Positions 24,381 to 36,322 of a stretch of DNA of 64,000 bases are shown one piece after another; position 1 is the stretch's first letter; every line of letters begins with the position of its first letter. Under the pieces are notes generated by a model. The model made no database searches, had not been told where the DNA came from, and saw nothing but the letters and a program-made list of their open reading frames with translations. Position numbers and translations under genes: made by a program. The stretch comes from Paraphysomonas bandaiensis (Eukaryota > Chrysophyceae): the NCBI GenBank assembly GCA_965644295.1, contig CBFFRP010000380.1:186001-250000 (forward strand). Direction: 5' to 3'.

Positions 24381-26996
24381 ATGGAGACTCAACAGTCTAA
24401 CAATATAACTGAAAGATCATCTGGTATGTTAACTACAAATGAACCAGAGGAAAGAAATCAAACAAATCAATCAGAGTTTATCTTATGTCCGGCTGAATCT
24501 CTTATTAAATTAACTGACGAAGAATTACAGTCGATCTATTCTGAAGCTGTGATTAAGTTTAATATCAAACCCAAATCAGCTCGTGAGTTTCTATGCAGTA
24601 AACGGGTTATGCAGGGTTTACCTCACGAAATGGCTGCTTTCATTAAACAACAGCCAAAGTTAAGTAAACGTCGAATTGGTGAATACATTGGAAACTTTGA
24701 TAGTTATAATCAAAAAGTGTGTGATGCATTGTTTGCGTTGTATGACTTCAGTGGGAAAGCATTAGATGGCGCCTTAAGAGAGTTAATGATGCAATTTAGA
24801 TTACCCGGTGAGGCCCAGCAGATAGACCGCATTTTAGAAAAGTTTGCATCTCGATATCACGCCCAAAACCCGGGTGTATTTTTATCAGCAGACACGGCCT
24901 ATGTGTTGTCTTTTAGCATTATTATGCTAAACACAGATCTCTACAATCAGTCCATTACGCCAGATAAGAAAATGACTTTAGATCAGTTTGTCCGCAATAA
25001 CAGAGGAATTAATCAAGGGCAAGATATACCTCGTGAGGTTTTAGAAAAACTGTATAATTCTGTAAAGGAAAACGAAATTCGAATGGACGATGTGGATATG
25101 TATGAATCAGAAGTTGTTGCATTTATGGCACCAACTAAAAGCGGGTAAACATCATTGCTAGACTATATAATATTTTTAGTCTAATGGCGTGAATTTGCTA
25201 TTATAGATGGCTTCATAAAAAGACGGAGTCAATGCTGGGACATTGGAGGCGACACTGGTTCGTATTGAACGATGGTTGCCTTTACTATTTTATGGATCCG
25301 TCAGACGAGGGTCCTCGTTGTATAATACCTTTAGATAACACAAGAATAGGTCAGTCATGCTGTTCTAGATAACATAACTGTATGGGGTGAAATGCAAAAA
25401 GTGTGCACGTTATATAGTATCTAGTTAAGTGTATGCATTGGAGGTCGTTGCACCGACTGTTTCTTCACGTTGACCGAAGATAACTCACTGAGTGATATGT
25501 ATTTATTGTCTACATATGAAAAGTACATTATAAATGAGATTAATTTTAGGCCGTGGTAATGGAGACAAAGATTTTCTGATTACAAGTGCCAGTGGTGATT
25601 ACGTGAAAAGCAGCAAGGTTCTGGAGGATGGTCGTATGGAACAGGGGCGACACACACAATTTGCATTAAGGTAGATATACAATCGTTTCATTAGGACTTA
25701 TATATCACAGGAGTACTATCTGTGTTTTAGTTACTAACGATATTTGTTGTGTAGATGTGAGTCGCATGAAGACAGAGAGCATTGGGTGAAGATCCTCCAG
25801 GAAGAATCACTTCGGTTTAAACCTCTACATGAGATATTTTTAAGAAGAAGAGAAGAAGCATTAGCTCCTGTTGAAGCACCTCTTCCCGTACCTCAAAACC
25901 CAATGGCAGAGGGTAGGGTCGTCAATGTCGTAGTGATTTTATATATCTGTACAAAGAAGTTCCACTTGTATTACATTTATTTGAGGTTGTATTTCTACCC
26001 TTTTATTTTCATTTGCTACTTAATTGCTGTTTTGGATTATTTATTTCAACATGTCGATGAGCATTGATATAATAAATGCTGTGTGTAGGGTGGATGAGGA
26101 AGAGGGGAGGTATTAATACTGGATGGAAGAGACGATACTTTGTATTGTATCCTGATTTTGACGGTGGTGGTAATACTCTCTTCTACTACGTTAGCTATCA
26201 GGTAGTGTAGATTTGTACGATACAAGGATGCGTATTATTGGTTTTCATACACCTTGCTTTGATTGGGTTCTGGGAATAATACATCGCAATCATATATAAC
26301 TAGTACAAACCGATCCGCTTTCAGAGAGTTTCGTGTTTGTATGCTGTATTGTAATCGTACTTTTGATGCGTCTGTACAGAGTGATTTTCTTTCATTAACT
26401 GTCTATCTGTGATTAGGTGGCAATGAGGATGAAGGACTTAGGTACACAAACCCAACAAGGATATGTAAGGTTGAGGTATGTGCGAGCCATGGAAGCCATA
26501 AGACCGACAAAGCCTGAATCTGGGTATGACTTTGAAATTTCTACAGATATCATATGTGTATATACGTGTATGAGAGTATATTGGAAAATGCACGTTATAT
26601 GCATCTATATCTGTATGCATTTTGTGACTGTCGATTTGTATACGGCGATTTTTGCAACACGGCGTGATGTATATTGCTGATAATTGTCAACTATATGTAT
26701 TGACTTTTTATTGTAATGTATGTAGCGGTATCCCATACATAAAAGTGGTAACTGACGACCGCGTGTGGAGTTTTGCACCAGACGAACCAGAGCAATTGGA
26801 TTACTGGTAAGGTTTCGTCGTAATCTGGTTTATATATTATGGTGTCTAAATGTATTTGCATTATACGGAATACGGCATTGCTAGTTTTTCAGTGACGTAT
26901 TTCATGTTGCAGCCGTGCTTATAACCTTCATTCTGTGACAGGTTTGATGCTCTGTTTGCTGCGTTGGAACCCTATCAGCCAACCCTTGTCAGTTAG
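24381..26996 (+). CDS. cytohesin-like Arf GTPase exchange factor, Sec7 plus two PH domains
   Basis: Eight or so exons from ATG 24,381 to TAG 26,994-26,996. Exon 1 (255 codons) holds a full Sec7 domain: SAREFLCSKRVMQGLP, RIGEYIGNFDSYN, FRLPGEAQQIDRILEKFA with the catalytic glutamate finger, and YVLSFSIIMLNTDLYN. A first PH domain begins GWLHKKTESMLGHWRRHWFVL (about 25,206) and ends CESHEDREHWVKILQEE. After a Pro-rich linker a second PH domain follows (GWMRKRGGINTGWKRRYFVL, AIRPTKPESGYDFEIS, VVTDDRVWSFAPDEPEQLDYW). Such proteins load GTP on Arf at membranes rich in phosphoinositides. Animal cytohesins have one PH domain and an N-terminal coiled coil; here the N-terminus is short and polar and there are two PH domains. 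Confidence 0.87.
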
Positions 26997-27673
26997 ATTC
27001 TAGATAACGCACAGTATATCAGTATACTGCATTTTTGTAATGATTTCGAAGCACACTTATCGTAAGACCTAGAATGGATGAATGTACGGTATAATGTTGG
27101 CAGCTGTAGTGCTAAGCCATACTAATAACTGAATTTAATCAGATCTCTTGTACGAATAGGTATGAATAATATGTGCTGACGTACTGGTAGCTGGTAGCTG
27201 GCATTATAGTTTTAAGAGTAGCAAAGGGAGCATGTTGACTCACCTTTTTCGTCATGCAAATAATAATGAAGTATTGAAAATATGGTATTAAAAGATGTAG
27301 TTCTAATATATACAAGTGATGTATACTTTTAGTGGAACAAAAACACCAATTCTTGCTGTCTACCGAATAGTTGTGTTATGTATGATATATTCTGTACATT
27401 CTGGATTCTGTCTACATGCTGTATATATTTAAGTATATATATCTACCTTGTCCAGGAAATTAACTTGGTAAACGATACAATACGGCACATCAGTTGAATA
27501 TATCGACTACTTAAACCAGTTACAAGGAAGAGACTGTTCTGTACAAGCATAAGCAAGTCATCACATTATCTCCACAGATACCCCAAAGCTAGTATTTGGC
27601 ATGTTAACGTTTTCCAATCACATACTCACGTACGCTCTACAGTTATTAATCGCGTCCATACAACTGGATGTGC
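26997..27673. other. tail-to-tail spacer, nothing recognised
   Basis: AT-rich sequence between the Sec7 gene and ThrRS. No gene or RNA recognised. Confidence 0.4.
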
Positions 27674-30600
27674 TTATTTCTTCTCATTAGACAGTTGATG
27701 GAATTGCTCAATCAACTCTGAGAGAGGTATGCAGCCTCGAACCTCGTTGTCTCTGGTACGCACACTCACGCTCTCTGCATGGAAACACATCAGTATATAG
27801 TACTAGCATTCGTCATTACTTGAGGCGTTGGCGGTTAAGAGAGTCACTCAACTCATAGAGGCCACTAATGCATGGGAACATATAACAAGACGTACCTGAT
27901 GTGGCCTCTTGCTCTCCAACTACCAAAATGAAGTTGTATTGCGCCAATTGCGCTTCACGAACCTAAACAGTCACCACCACGTGAGATCACTTACTCATTC
28001 ACAACGATCAAGATCACATATCAGGTCTATTTTCATGAAATAAAGTAGAATTACCTTCTTATTCAGCGTGCGGCTGGAGTCATCTACGTCCACATAGAAA
28101 TGGGCATCATGAATACGACGTTGTACCTGTGACATAACGTCACATTTCGCCATACATAGTAGCAAGTTTTCATGGTAAAAATAGTGTCGGAATACACACA
28201 GCAACAGTCCTATTCGCCCTCCAACTACAAAATAAATACCCTACCTCAGCAGCATAGCCAGCAAACTTGGGATCAACTGGAATTACAATAGCCTGTCGGG
28301 GAGACAACCAGAACGGCCATTTCCCACCCCAGTGTTCCATTAACACAGCGGCCATTCTTTCTACACTGCCAAGCATTGCGCGATGCACCATAACTGGTCT
28401 CTGGAAAGACTCCTCCGAGTTGTCGATCGCACTCTTGTACTGCAGATCGAATCGAATAGGGAGTTGGAAATCAAGCTGGACTGTAGCGCACTGATGGATA
28501 CGCTCCATGGCATCATAAACTTTGATATCAATCTTCGGCCCGTAAAATGCCCCATCACCAGCATTAATCTTCCACTTCCCCTCTCCTACGCAGATACATA
28601 TGAACAAGAATTATACCAGATAATCGAAACTCACCTGCGAACTCATTCAATGCAAGGGCCAATTGAGCTTCCGCAGTATCCCACAACGCGTGATCTCCAA
28701 GTGCCTTGGCAGGCCTGGTGGAAAGTTCAAGAGTATAACTCATACCGAAGACCGTGTAGACATGTCTCATGAAGTCCAAAGCACCAATGACCTCGTCCTT
28801 GATTTGATCTTGGCGACAGAAGATATGTGCGTCGTCTTGTTGAAATCGTCGAACACGAGTGAGCCCAGTCAATGCACCACTGACCTCATTTCTGAAAAAT
28901 ATAACAGCAGTTAGCCTTATCGCAAACATATAGCATGCTACTGTAAATAACATGGCACTTGACTGCATTCACTTGACCATAAGTACACTTTCAAGTTACC
29001 TGTGGAGCACACCGAAATCAGCAATGCGAAGAGGAAGCTCACGGTAGGATCGTAGCCTATGAGCGAACAACAAACAGTGACCGGGGCAGTTCATAGGTTT
29101 CATGCCCCATTCCTGTTAGCGTTAGGTGAGTTCATGTAGTCAAAAGTAGTACTACTTGGTCAATATAATCAGCAGCCAAGACAGTGGTACCCTACCTGTC
29201 CCTCCACTTCAAATACAAACATATTCTCCTTGTAGTGCTGGGCGTGGCCGCTGGTCTCCCATAAATTGAGGTTGAATACGTTAGGAGTAATAACCTATGC
29301 ATAGAAATGATAATGTAAACGATCCGAAACTGTCAATCGTAAACAACTCCATCAATAACAAATGAAATATGGGCAAACATCAGCATTTACAGTCCTTCAT
29401 GTATATCAATGAACAACCTCTTGATAGCCGCGCTTCCAATACTCATCCTTGATAAATGATATCAACTTGTTATACACCCGCGCGCCATGAGGCATCCAAA
29501 AACAGCTTCCAGGTGATAGCTACAGCAGCAAAAAATAGTCAGTTCGAGTTAGGAAACATACTGCAGTGACTATTTATATTGTAATTATGTCTTCCGTATC
29601 GAATACAACCACGCATATCGAACCTGATGGAAGAAAAACAGCTCTTGTTTGTTACCAAGATTTCGGTGGTCTCGTTGTTTAGCCTTTGTTACACGAACAC
29701 ACAACGTTACAGAGTTTCTCAAGTCAATACATGGCAATCACGTAGGTATATTGCACCTGTTCTTGAAATTCCTTCCATTGCTTCAACAGCGCCTTATCTG
29801 GAAATGCCACACCGTAAACTCTCTGAAGGGGGTCGTTATTCACCTGGCCAAGCCAGTTGGTAGAAGAGGTTTTAACTGACGCAAACGCCTTTACACACAC
29901 CACTCGTTAGCTTAAATTTTGGTACTAACAGGAAGCAAATACATATAACTGAGCTCAGGTACCAAGAACGAAAATTGAGACACCATATACCTTAATCTTC
30001 CCGGTGTGGGGAATGTGGGGCCCTTTGCACAGATCGATCAGATCACCGCATTTATAAACCGTGGTCATAGATCCATCAGGGACTTTGTTGGTAATCAAGC
30101 TGACCTACACATATCAATGCAGAAATTAGTCCAGTTACCTGCATAATTCAAGACAAATGTGCATCCGTACATTACAGCTATTACAGATACAAAGCGCGGG
30201 ACTTTAGCAACAGCGGTATATTACTACTCAAGTACAATACGTACCTTGAAAGGATTGGCAGCAAACATCTCGAGTGCCTGTGCTTTGGAAAGCACCAAGC
30301 GCTAGAAACATTGTATATATTAGACAGTTTAAAAAATAAGTGCTTCGCATTCATAAGTGTACACTCGCGAACATGCCACTAGTGACATGGCAAGAGCAAA
30401 CACGTGTGACCCTCATTTACCTGAAAAGGATGCTTCTTCTTGCACACCTCCATCGCCTTAGCATCAATCTTCTTGAGTGTATCATCAGACACTGAGTTAT
30501 CTCCCATATATGCGTCGTAGTAGAAGCCGCTCTAAATAATACGCATAAGAAAACTTGCAAGGACGGCTGTACAGAGTGCACAAAACCTGCAGGGCGGGTC

Positions 30601-31499
30601 CAATCGTCAAATGAGCCCCAAACGTAGACTCTAAGGCAGCACCGAGGACGTGTGCGGATGAGTGCCAGAAGACCTACCCGCACCAATACCAACACACATC
30701 AGGTCGATGATAATTACTAGTATATTTGTGGATAACTCCAGAGTGAGCGCAAACGAAAGGCCACAACAAATATAATATCTACGTATTGTTCATTTCTGAA
30801 GTGAAGCAGCTCTGACTGTACTACTTCACCCATTCATATTCTACTTACCGCTTTCGCCTCAGGGTCATCATACTTCAGCAGTCTGAGCTGGCAATCACCT
30901 ACCAGAGGTCTCGTCAAATCCCAGAGTTCACCATCTTCAATGGGAGCAGACGCTTCTTCATCTTCTTCCTTGTCACAAGCCACTACAGAGTCATGTTCAA
31001 GTCTACGGGTGTATAGGACCTTAGCGATGATCACACTATCCGCAAGGCCCTTGGATATACCCATAGCCACATCGAAAGGAGAAGTCTTGAACGCATGGCC
31101 AGACTTCACGGATCCATCAGGAAGAGTAATGGAAATTTCAATATCTTCATGGGAAGCTTTCTTGGCCTCACTTTCAGCCCAGAATCGGTCAAAGATAGCT
31201 CTTCTTTCGGCAAGAAATTGAGGGTTTTCATTAATCTCGAAGTGGCCTCCAATGTGTCCAGTGTTCTCCATACGCGCTCCACTCTCCTTTGTAGCACGAG
31301 TCTGTGCACGTTTAGATGCAGCTGACGTGGCATCAGCAGTAGAAGTTTTATGATTCACTGTATATTCATTAATATGTTGATATATATATATATATATATA
31401 TGTATGACTGTCACCTTTACTGGACGCTAAATCCAGCACTGCGAAACGATCAGTGCTGCTCACTTTAGTGGATGATGACTTCATTATGAATAAATGCAC
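27674..31499 (-). CDS. TARS: cytosolic threonyl-tRNA synthetase
   Basis: About a dozen exons. The start is 31,499 ([10 protein letters not shown]) or the second Met at 31,484; TAA is at 27,674-27,676. The N-terminal extension leads to a TGS domain ([33 protein letters not shown], then [20 protein letters not shown]). The next exons encode the editing domain (AFWHSSAH-type start near 30,680, [17 protein letters not shown]). The class II catalytic core includes PKMYNYR-like and [22 protein letters not shown] (28,850s), then YGPKIDIKV and [27 protein letters not shown]. The anticodon-binding domain ends [24 protein letters not shown]. It charges tRNA-Thr. The length and TGS domain fit the eukaryotic cytosolic form. 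No mitochondrial presequence is evident, although the extra N-terminus might act as one. Confidence 0.92.
31381..31402. repeat. TA dinucleotide microsatellite inside the first ThrRS intron
   Basis: About eleven TA units. The surrounding 57 bases (31,358-31,414) have GT and AG ends, but the length is a multiple of three with no stop, so the frame stays open through it. Splicing is the more likely reading because retention would insert a run of Tyr-Ile into the N-terminus. Confidence 0.7.
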
Positions 31500-33428
31500 C
31501 CTACTATTAATGTTGTGTTAGTTAATATGTTTAATTAGCAGTGTATGATGTGGAGAAAATTTATTGTGGTTGAGAGAGCTGTGTGTGTACCTCTGCACCA
31601 TATAGAGAGTACCACGTAATTGTATATAGACCATATGACTATACAGTATAAGGGACTGCTATATGGTGTACTTTTATAGCAGTACATCTGTACTGGTATA
31701 CCTGGTATAATGGTACGAAGTATACAGCAGTGTGGCCCACAACCACCACAAAAACATACCCATAGACTATATATGTTATCCAATCAGAATAGAATATGAC
31801 TAAACAAGACTATATCATTCGATAAAGTTTGGCTGTGGGTGTAACAATGGACAGGCATATGTATGTATAACTGGATATGGATATGAGATGAGATGCATGC
31901 AGATGAGGAAGATATTATCCATATTACATGACGATACCTGACCTATACCAGTAAGTATATTGATTATATGGAAAAGAAATGTTAGATTTCTTTCAAGCTG
32001 GTGCGGTATAGGAGTTCAATAGATACGACTGCTGTTATTAATGAACACATGATTGTAAAAAGTGTTGAGTTATTCACATATTTGATGTCATCAACGGAGC
32101 ATATGAGTGAATTTCATCAAGGATTACAATTTCCTGTATAATAGCCAAGATATATGCTTTCTGCTGGACATCTGTCACCTGGGAGTATTGTGGTTATTCG
32201 TGAAGATTCACGAATACGACTTTCACAACCTATATATGAATGACGTGAAAATCGACGAAAATATAAGAGATATCATTATTCACAGGTGCTTCAATGAATT
32301 TTTTAAATATTAGTTCTTGAGGTATGTCAACTATAATCAACTCTTATCATTTTTCATATTGAATAATATAGTGAGCTGAAGCACTGAAACACATAGTCAT
32401 CGACGTGCGGGTCAAAGCTTTTAGTTAAAGATGCCAAGAAAACTACTATCAACGGAAGAAATATATTGTTATCTAATAATCACGAAGCACCACTAATTAG
32501 CTTCTTAGTTCTCCAACACAATATACGATCCCCATACATGATTAAGAGCAGGATTCGGTAACAATATATAGTATTGCAATATATTGTAGGGTTCGGTAAC
32601 AAAATATAGTATTGCAATATATTGTAAAATGTATTGATTGGTGAACTGGTCAAGAAGTAGTGCGTTTGACTATCATGTGACCTTATAATGACAAGTACTA
32701 ATAACTGAATCCAAGGATATGTTTACTTGCTGATTAATGATACTAATATAATGCAATACATTGCAATTGTATTGTTGTATTGTTGGGCCGGTTCGAAAAC
32801 TCTATCAATACTATTCATGGAACGCTATCTAACAATAGTATTGCAATATATATTTCCGTTTCCCTGATTAAGAGGAGATAGGAGTATGACTGAAATCAGC
32901 ACATATTCTTGGTGCTATAAGTGCTGCTCGGCAAAGTTAATAGCGAGCACTAAAGTATATGGCTAAACTGAAAGGGACGAAGTTACTAGCACAACCAAAA
33001 CTATTAAGTCATAGCGCATTCATAGCATTCAACAAACAACAAACCCATTGTAGTTACCATTTTTATTTTAGATATTTCTAAGCCAATACTTTTATTTTAG
33101 GAATATTATTTAATGTCTAGTAAATTTACATGTATAAGTTATTTGTTTAGATTGCTACATACTTTCATATGCTTGATGTTTTTCGTATGTATGTTAACAT
33201 GCTACAAACTACGAAGGGGTAACGGAACACGGAACCACACAACAATAGCTGGCTCACTATATTCTATGTACGACTAAGTGGAAATTATACTTTTCCTTTG
33301 TGTAATAGATTATTCAAAGTAGGCAAACAATATCAAATATAAGAATTCGACATAGTATAGAGGAGCCAGTGTACTTTAAATTTGATCAAGTGTTGATTAC
33401 TAGTTAACGAAAACAGCCACACGCATAC
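31500..33428. other. intergenic, AT-rich with small palindromic repeats
   Basis: Upstream of ThrRS and downstream of eL6. An open frame at 32,107-32,313 has no recognisable family. Short repeats around TATTGCAATATA occur at 32,570, 32,608 and 32,840 (see separate entry). No RNA gene recognised. Confidence 0.45.
32552..32630. repeat. two tandem 38-bp units with an internal palindrome
   Basis: The unit TTCGGTAAC...ATATAGTATTGCAATATATTGT starts at 32,554 and again at 32,592. Each unit contains ACAATATAT-like arms around TATTGCAATA. A related single piece lies near 32,833-32,855. Confidence 0.7.
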
Positions 33429-34355
33429 TTAAAAACGCATAGCATGGGGCTTATCGTTGGTGCTGAGGGAGAATTTAGCTTGCAGATAGGCAGGGAGCAT
33501 GTCGATTTTATTCACGTTCGCCAAGAGTTTGTCGTCAACAGCCTTCTGGGCGGCCTTTCTGGCATCTGAAGTAACAGTGCCTCTTCCCTCAACCTCTCCC
33601 TCGGGTCTCTCCTCACGGGCGAAGAAGTCGTCATCGATCTTGGAGACATCCACCCCATCAACAGGGACCTTGGTGGAGGTAGCAATCACATAACGCTGGT
33701 TGGCACGGCGGAGGGGAACACCGTTGAGGGAGTAGGGTCCTTGAAACAACGATTATCGGCAATAATAACAAGTATCATCATAATATTCATTCAAAACAAT
33801 TGTCTTCAGCTCTCATAATCAAATACTCATAGGCATGAAATGACAGACAGCGCTACATTCTTCCGAAGAAGAATTTAAGCACGTCAGGTCAAAACACATG
33901 GTGAGATACTACACTGAAATCGAAAGATTTCAATGTGCAAATTAATGCTACTGATTATATCTCAACAATAAAGCCTCTCAATCAAATTGTAATCATCAGA
34001 CAAAACATTTATGTTCGACAAGTGTGAGTACTCACCAGTAACAAGAAGGAGTCCGGAAGACAAGACCTTCAAGACAACAACTCTCTTGCCACGAAATCTG
34101 CCGGCAAGGAGGATGACGACAGTTCCAGGGGTGATGGAAGCACGAGTCTTAGGGGGGTTTCTGACAGGGGTAGGTCCCTTCTTGGGCACTACATCCTCAG
34201 CAGGGTAGTACTTTCCAACAACACCAGGAGCAGGGCCAGCACCGGTGTATTTGAAAGCAAATTTCTGGACACAAATATCAGCAAAACAGAGAGATGATAA
34301 AATCACTTACTGCTCTAGCAGCTCTAAGCTTAAGTACTTTCTTTCCTCCAGCCAT
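33429..34355 (-). CDS. RPL6: 60S ribosomal protein eL6
   Basis: Three exons: [15 protein letters not shown] from ATG 34,353-34,355; a middle exon with [26 protein letters not shown] and SSGLLLVTG; and a last exon [29 protein letters not shown] to the stop at 33,429. These blocks are diagnostic of eL6, a structural protein of the large ribosomal subunit. The protein is about 205 residues, similar to fungal and plant eL6, without the long lysine-rich N-terminal extension of animal versions. The first intron is close behind the start, as is common in ribosomal protein genes. Confidence 0.95.
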
Positions 34356-36322
34356 TTTGCTCAACACTTGTCTAATATATTAATTAGGCCCCAGCTATAT
34401 TATATCTCCTCATTGGAAACTATCAGCCTCTGTATCGTTTGGCTGTGAATGCCATGAATTCACAACCCACTAGATCTTGAACCGACAAACTTGAAAACTG
34501 AAATTATTTCTAATGGTAGATATACGTAGTACGGCTGGTAGGAATTCCTACTCCTGTATTCCATGTATAGCAAAGCCATCGTATAGCATGGTATACGGTA
34601 TCAACGAACAGCATACTACTGTATATCGTGTATGCTTGTACTGTCTGTATGCATGAATCCAACGGCAAAGTAAACGATGCATAGCTTACGCCTTTGTGAG
34701 GAGTGCAGACCTTGCATGTTATCTTGGAATAAGTACCATCAAATCATAGCTAGAAATCTAATGAAGGGATGACAATTATTGGAACCTAACATACAATTTA
34801 AGAAACAATGGGTCAGTCAAGTCCCTGCAGTATGCAATCCCACCCAGCTACACCTCATTGCCGCTCTTCTTCCCCCAGTTGAACTCTTTGTCACATAGAA
34901 AATATGAAATCACTTAGCAATCCTCTGAGCTGTTTTACAACTAAGTCTAAGTGCACTCATGTAATGCTGAGGTTGCCTATAGTCAAATGAATTGTCCCGA
35001 TCTTTTCGATCACACGATAGCACTAGCTATTGCACTGCCGGGATGATGTTTGTAGAATAGGGAAACTATCCCCATCGGTAGTCTTAAAAATCATGTTCAA
35101 ATTAATCTAAGGAGCAACTCACCGGCCAACATCAAAAGCACCAAAATAGATATTTACAGTTCTATATGAAGTGAATTCTTTGATGCTTTTAGAAATGAAC
35201 TCAATGATAGAGTGATAATATCTTGTAGTGACGTAAATGCCGTTTAGACCTTATAACTAAGATTATTTTCATGAAGCTATAAAATTGCTTCATTAGCGAT
35301 TGAATTGAATAAATATTGAAATATTGTCTACAATTGAACCTGAAACTGATTCCAATACTACAAAAACTTCAGAAGGATTATAGGAACTGCTGCTTCGAGT
35401 GGAGGTCGTCGAATGTCGAATAAAACTTCACATAAGTAAAATTATGAACATTGAAAGCTAATCTCAAACATGCAGTGGAGGAAAGCTTGGAGAATAACTA
35501 CCATTCGCTACCAAATGAAGCATTAATAGCAAGAATGGAAGAAGTGAATAATGATGTAGAACATAACTGTCACGTGAAACGGAATAATTAGATATGTAAC
35601 TGAATGACTATCATGAATCCTCAACAGATACTATCATTAATTCAGTTTGTGATATATTTCATTGGACAATATAATTCACATATTCTATCTATTGACTATT
35701 GGTCGTTAAGATCGTTAAGAGAAGTTTATTGTAGTCAAACTAGATAGACTCTTTCATTAAATTGCATACACAATTGTGTGTATTGTCATGTAAAACATGT
35801 CAACAACATGATAATTTATTTCGTTCATGTCAACCACTGCTCAACTTCCGTAACTTGAATCGTCATGATACAATACTTCAGTTTCACAGTTATAGCTATA
35901 TATTATCTTTGACTACGTATTACTGGTTTTCACGTTGTATTTAACATATTCTACGTATTCCAAATTCCAACACTATCGTATATTAAGATGGATCTTTATA
36001 TGGAGTGATGCACGGGGTTAAGTGATGTATGTTACTGTACGATGTCGTAGTAGATAAAACGAAAGCAATGCGATCAGTTGGTAAGGAGTATCACTTATTT
36101 TATATGTGGTTATTCCGCAGAGTTCAAATACACAAGTGTCTTGTTTGCATCACACAACTACCGGCTACCACTACATCATTGACCTAACCTTCCAATTGCT
36201 ACCATCTTTAGAATTATTTCATGTCCATTAACCTAAGGTGCGCATTGTGCACTTGTTGTGAAACATACGGATAAAAGATAGTTGACACTTGCAATCATAA
36301 TTCTTTCGCCCTGTTTCCGTCG
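34356..36322. other. intergenic, nothing recognised
   Basis: Nearly 2 kb of AT-rich sequence between eL6 and fimbrin. No frame, RNA gene or clear repeat was recognised. Confidence 0.45.

Noticed and set aside
32107-32313. 68-codon open frame
   Set aside because: Composition fits AT-rich random sequence and there is no recognisable motif or neighbour context.
32780-32815. tRNA B-box-like GGTTCGAAAAC
   Set aside because: No matching A box, anticodon stem or acceptor stem around it.
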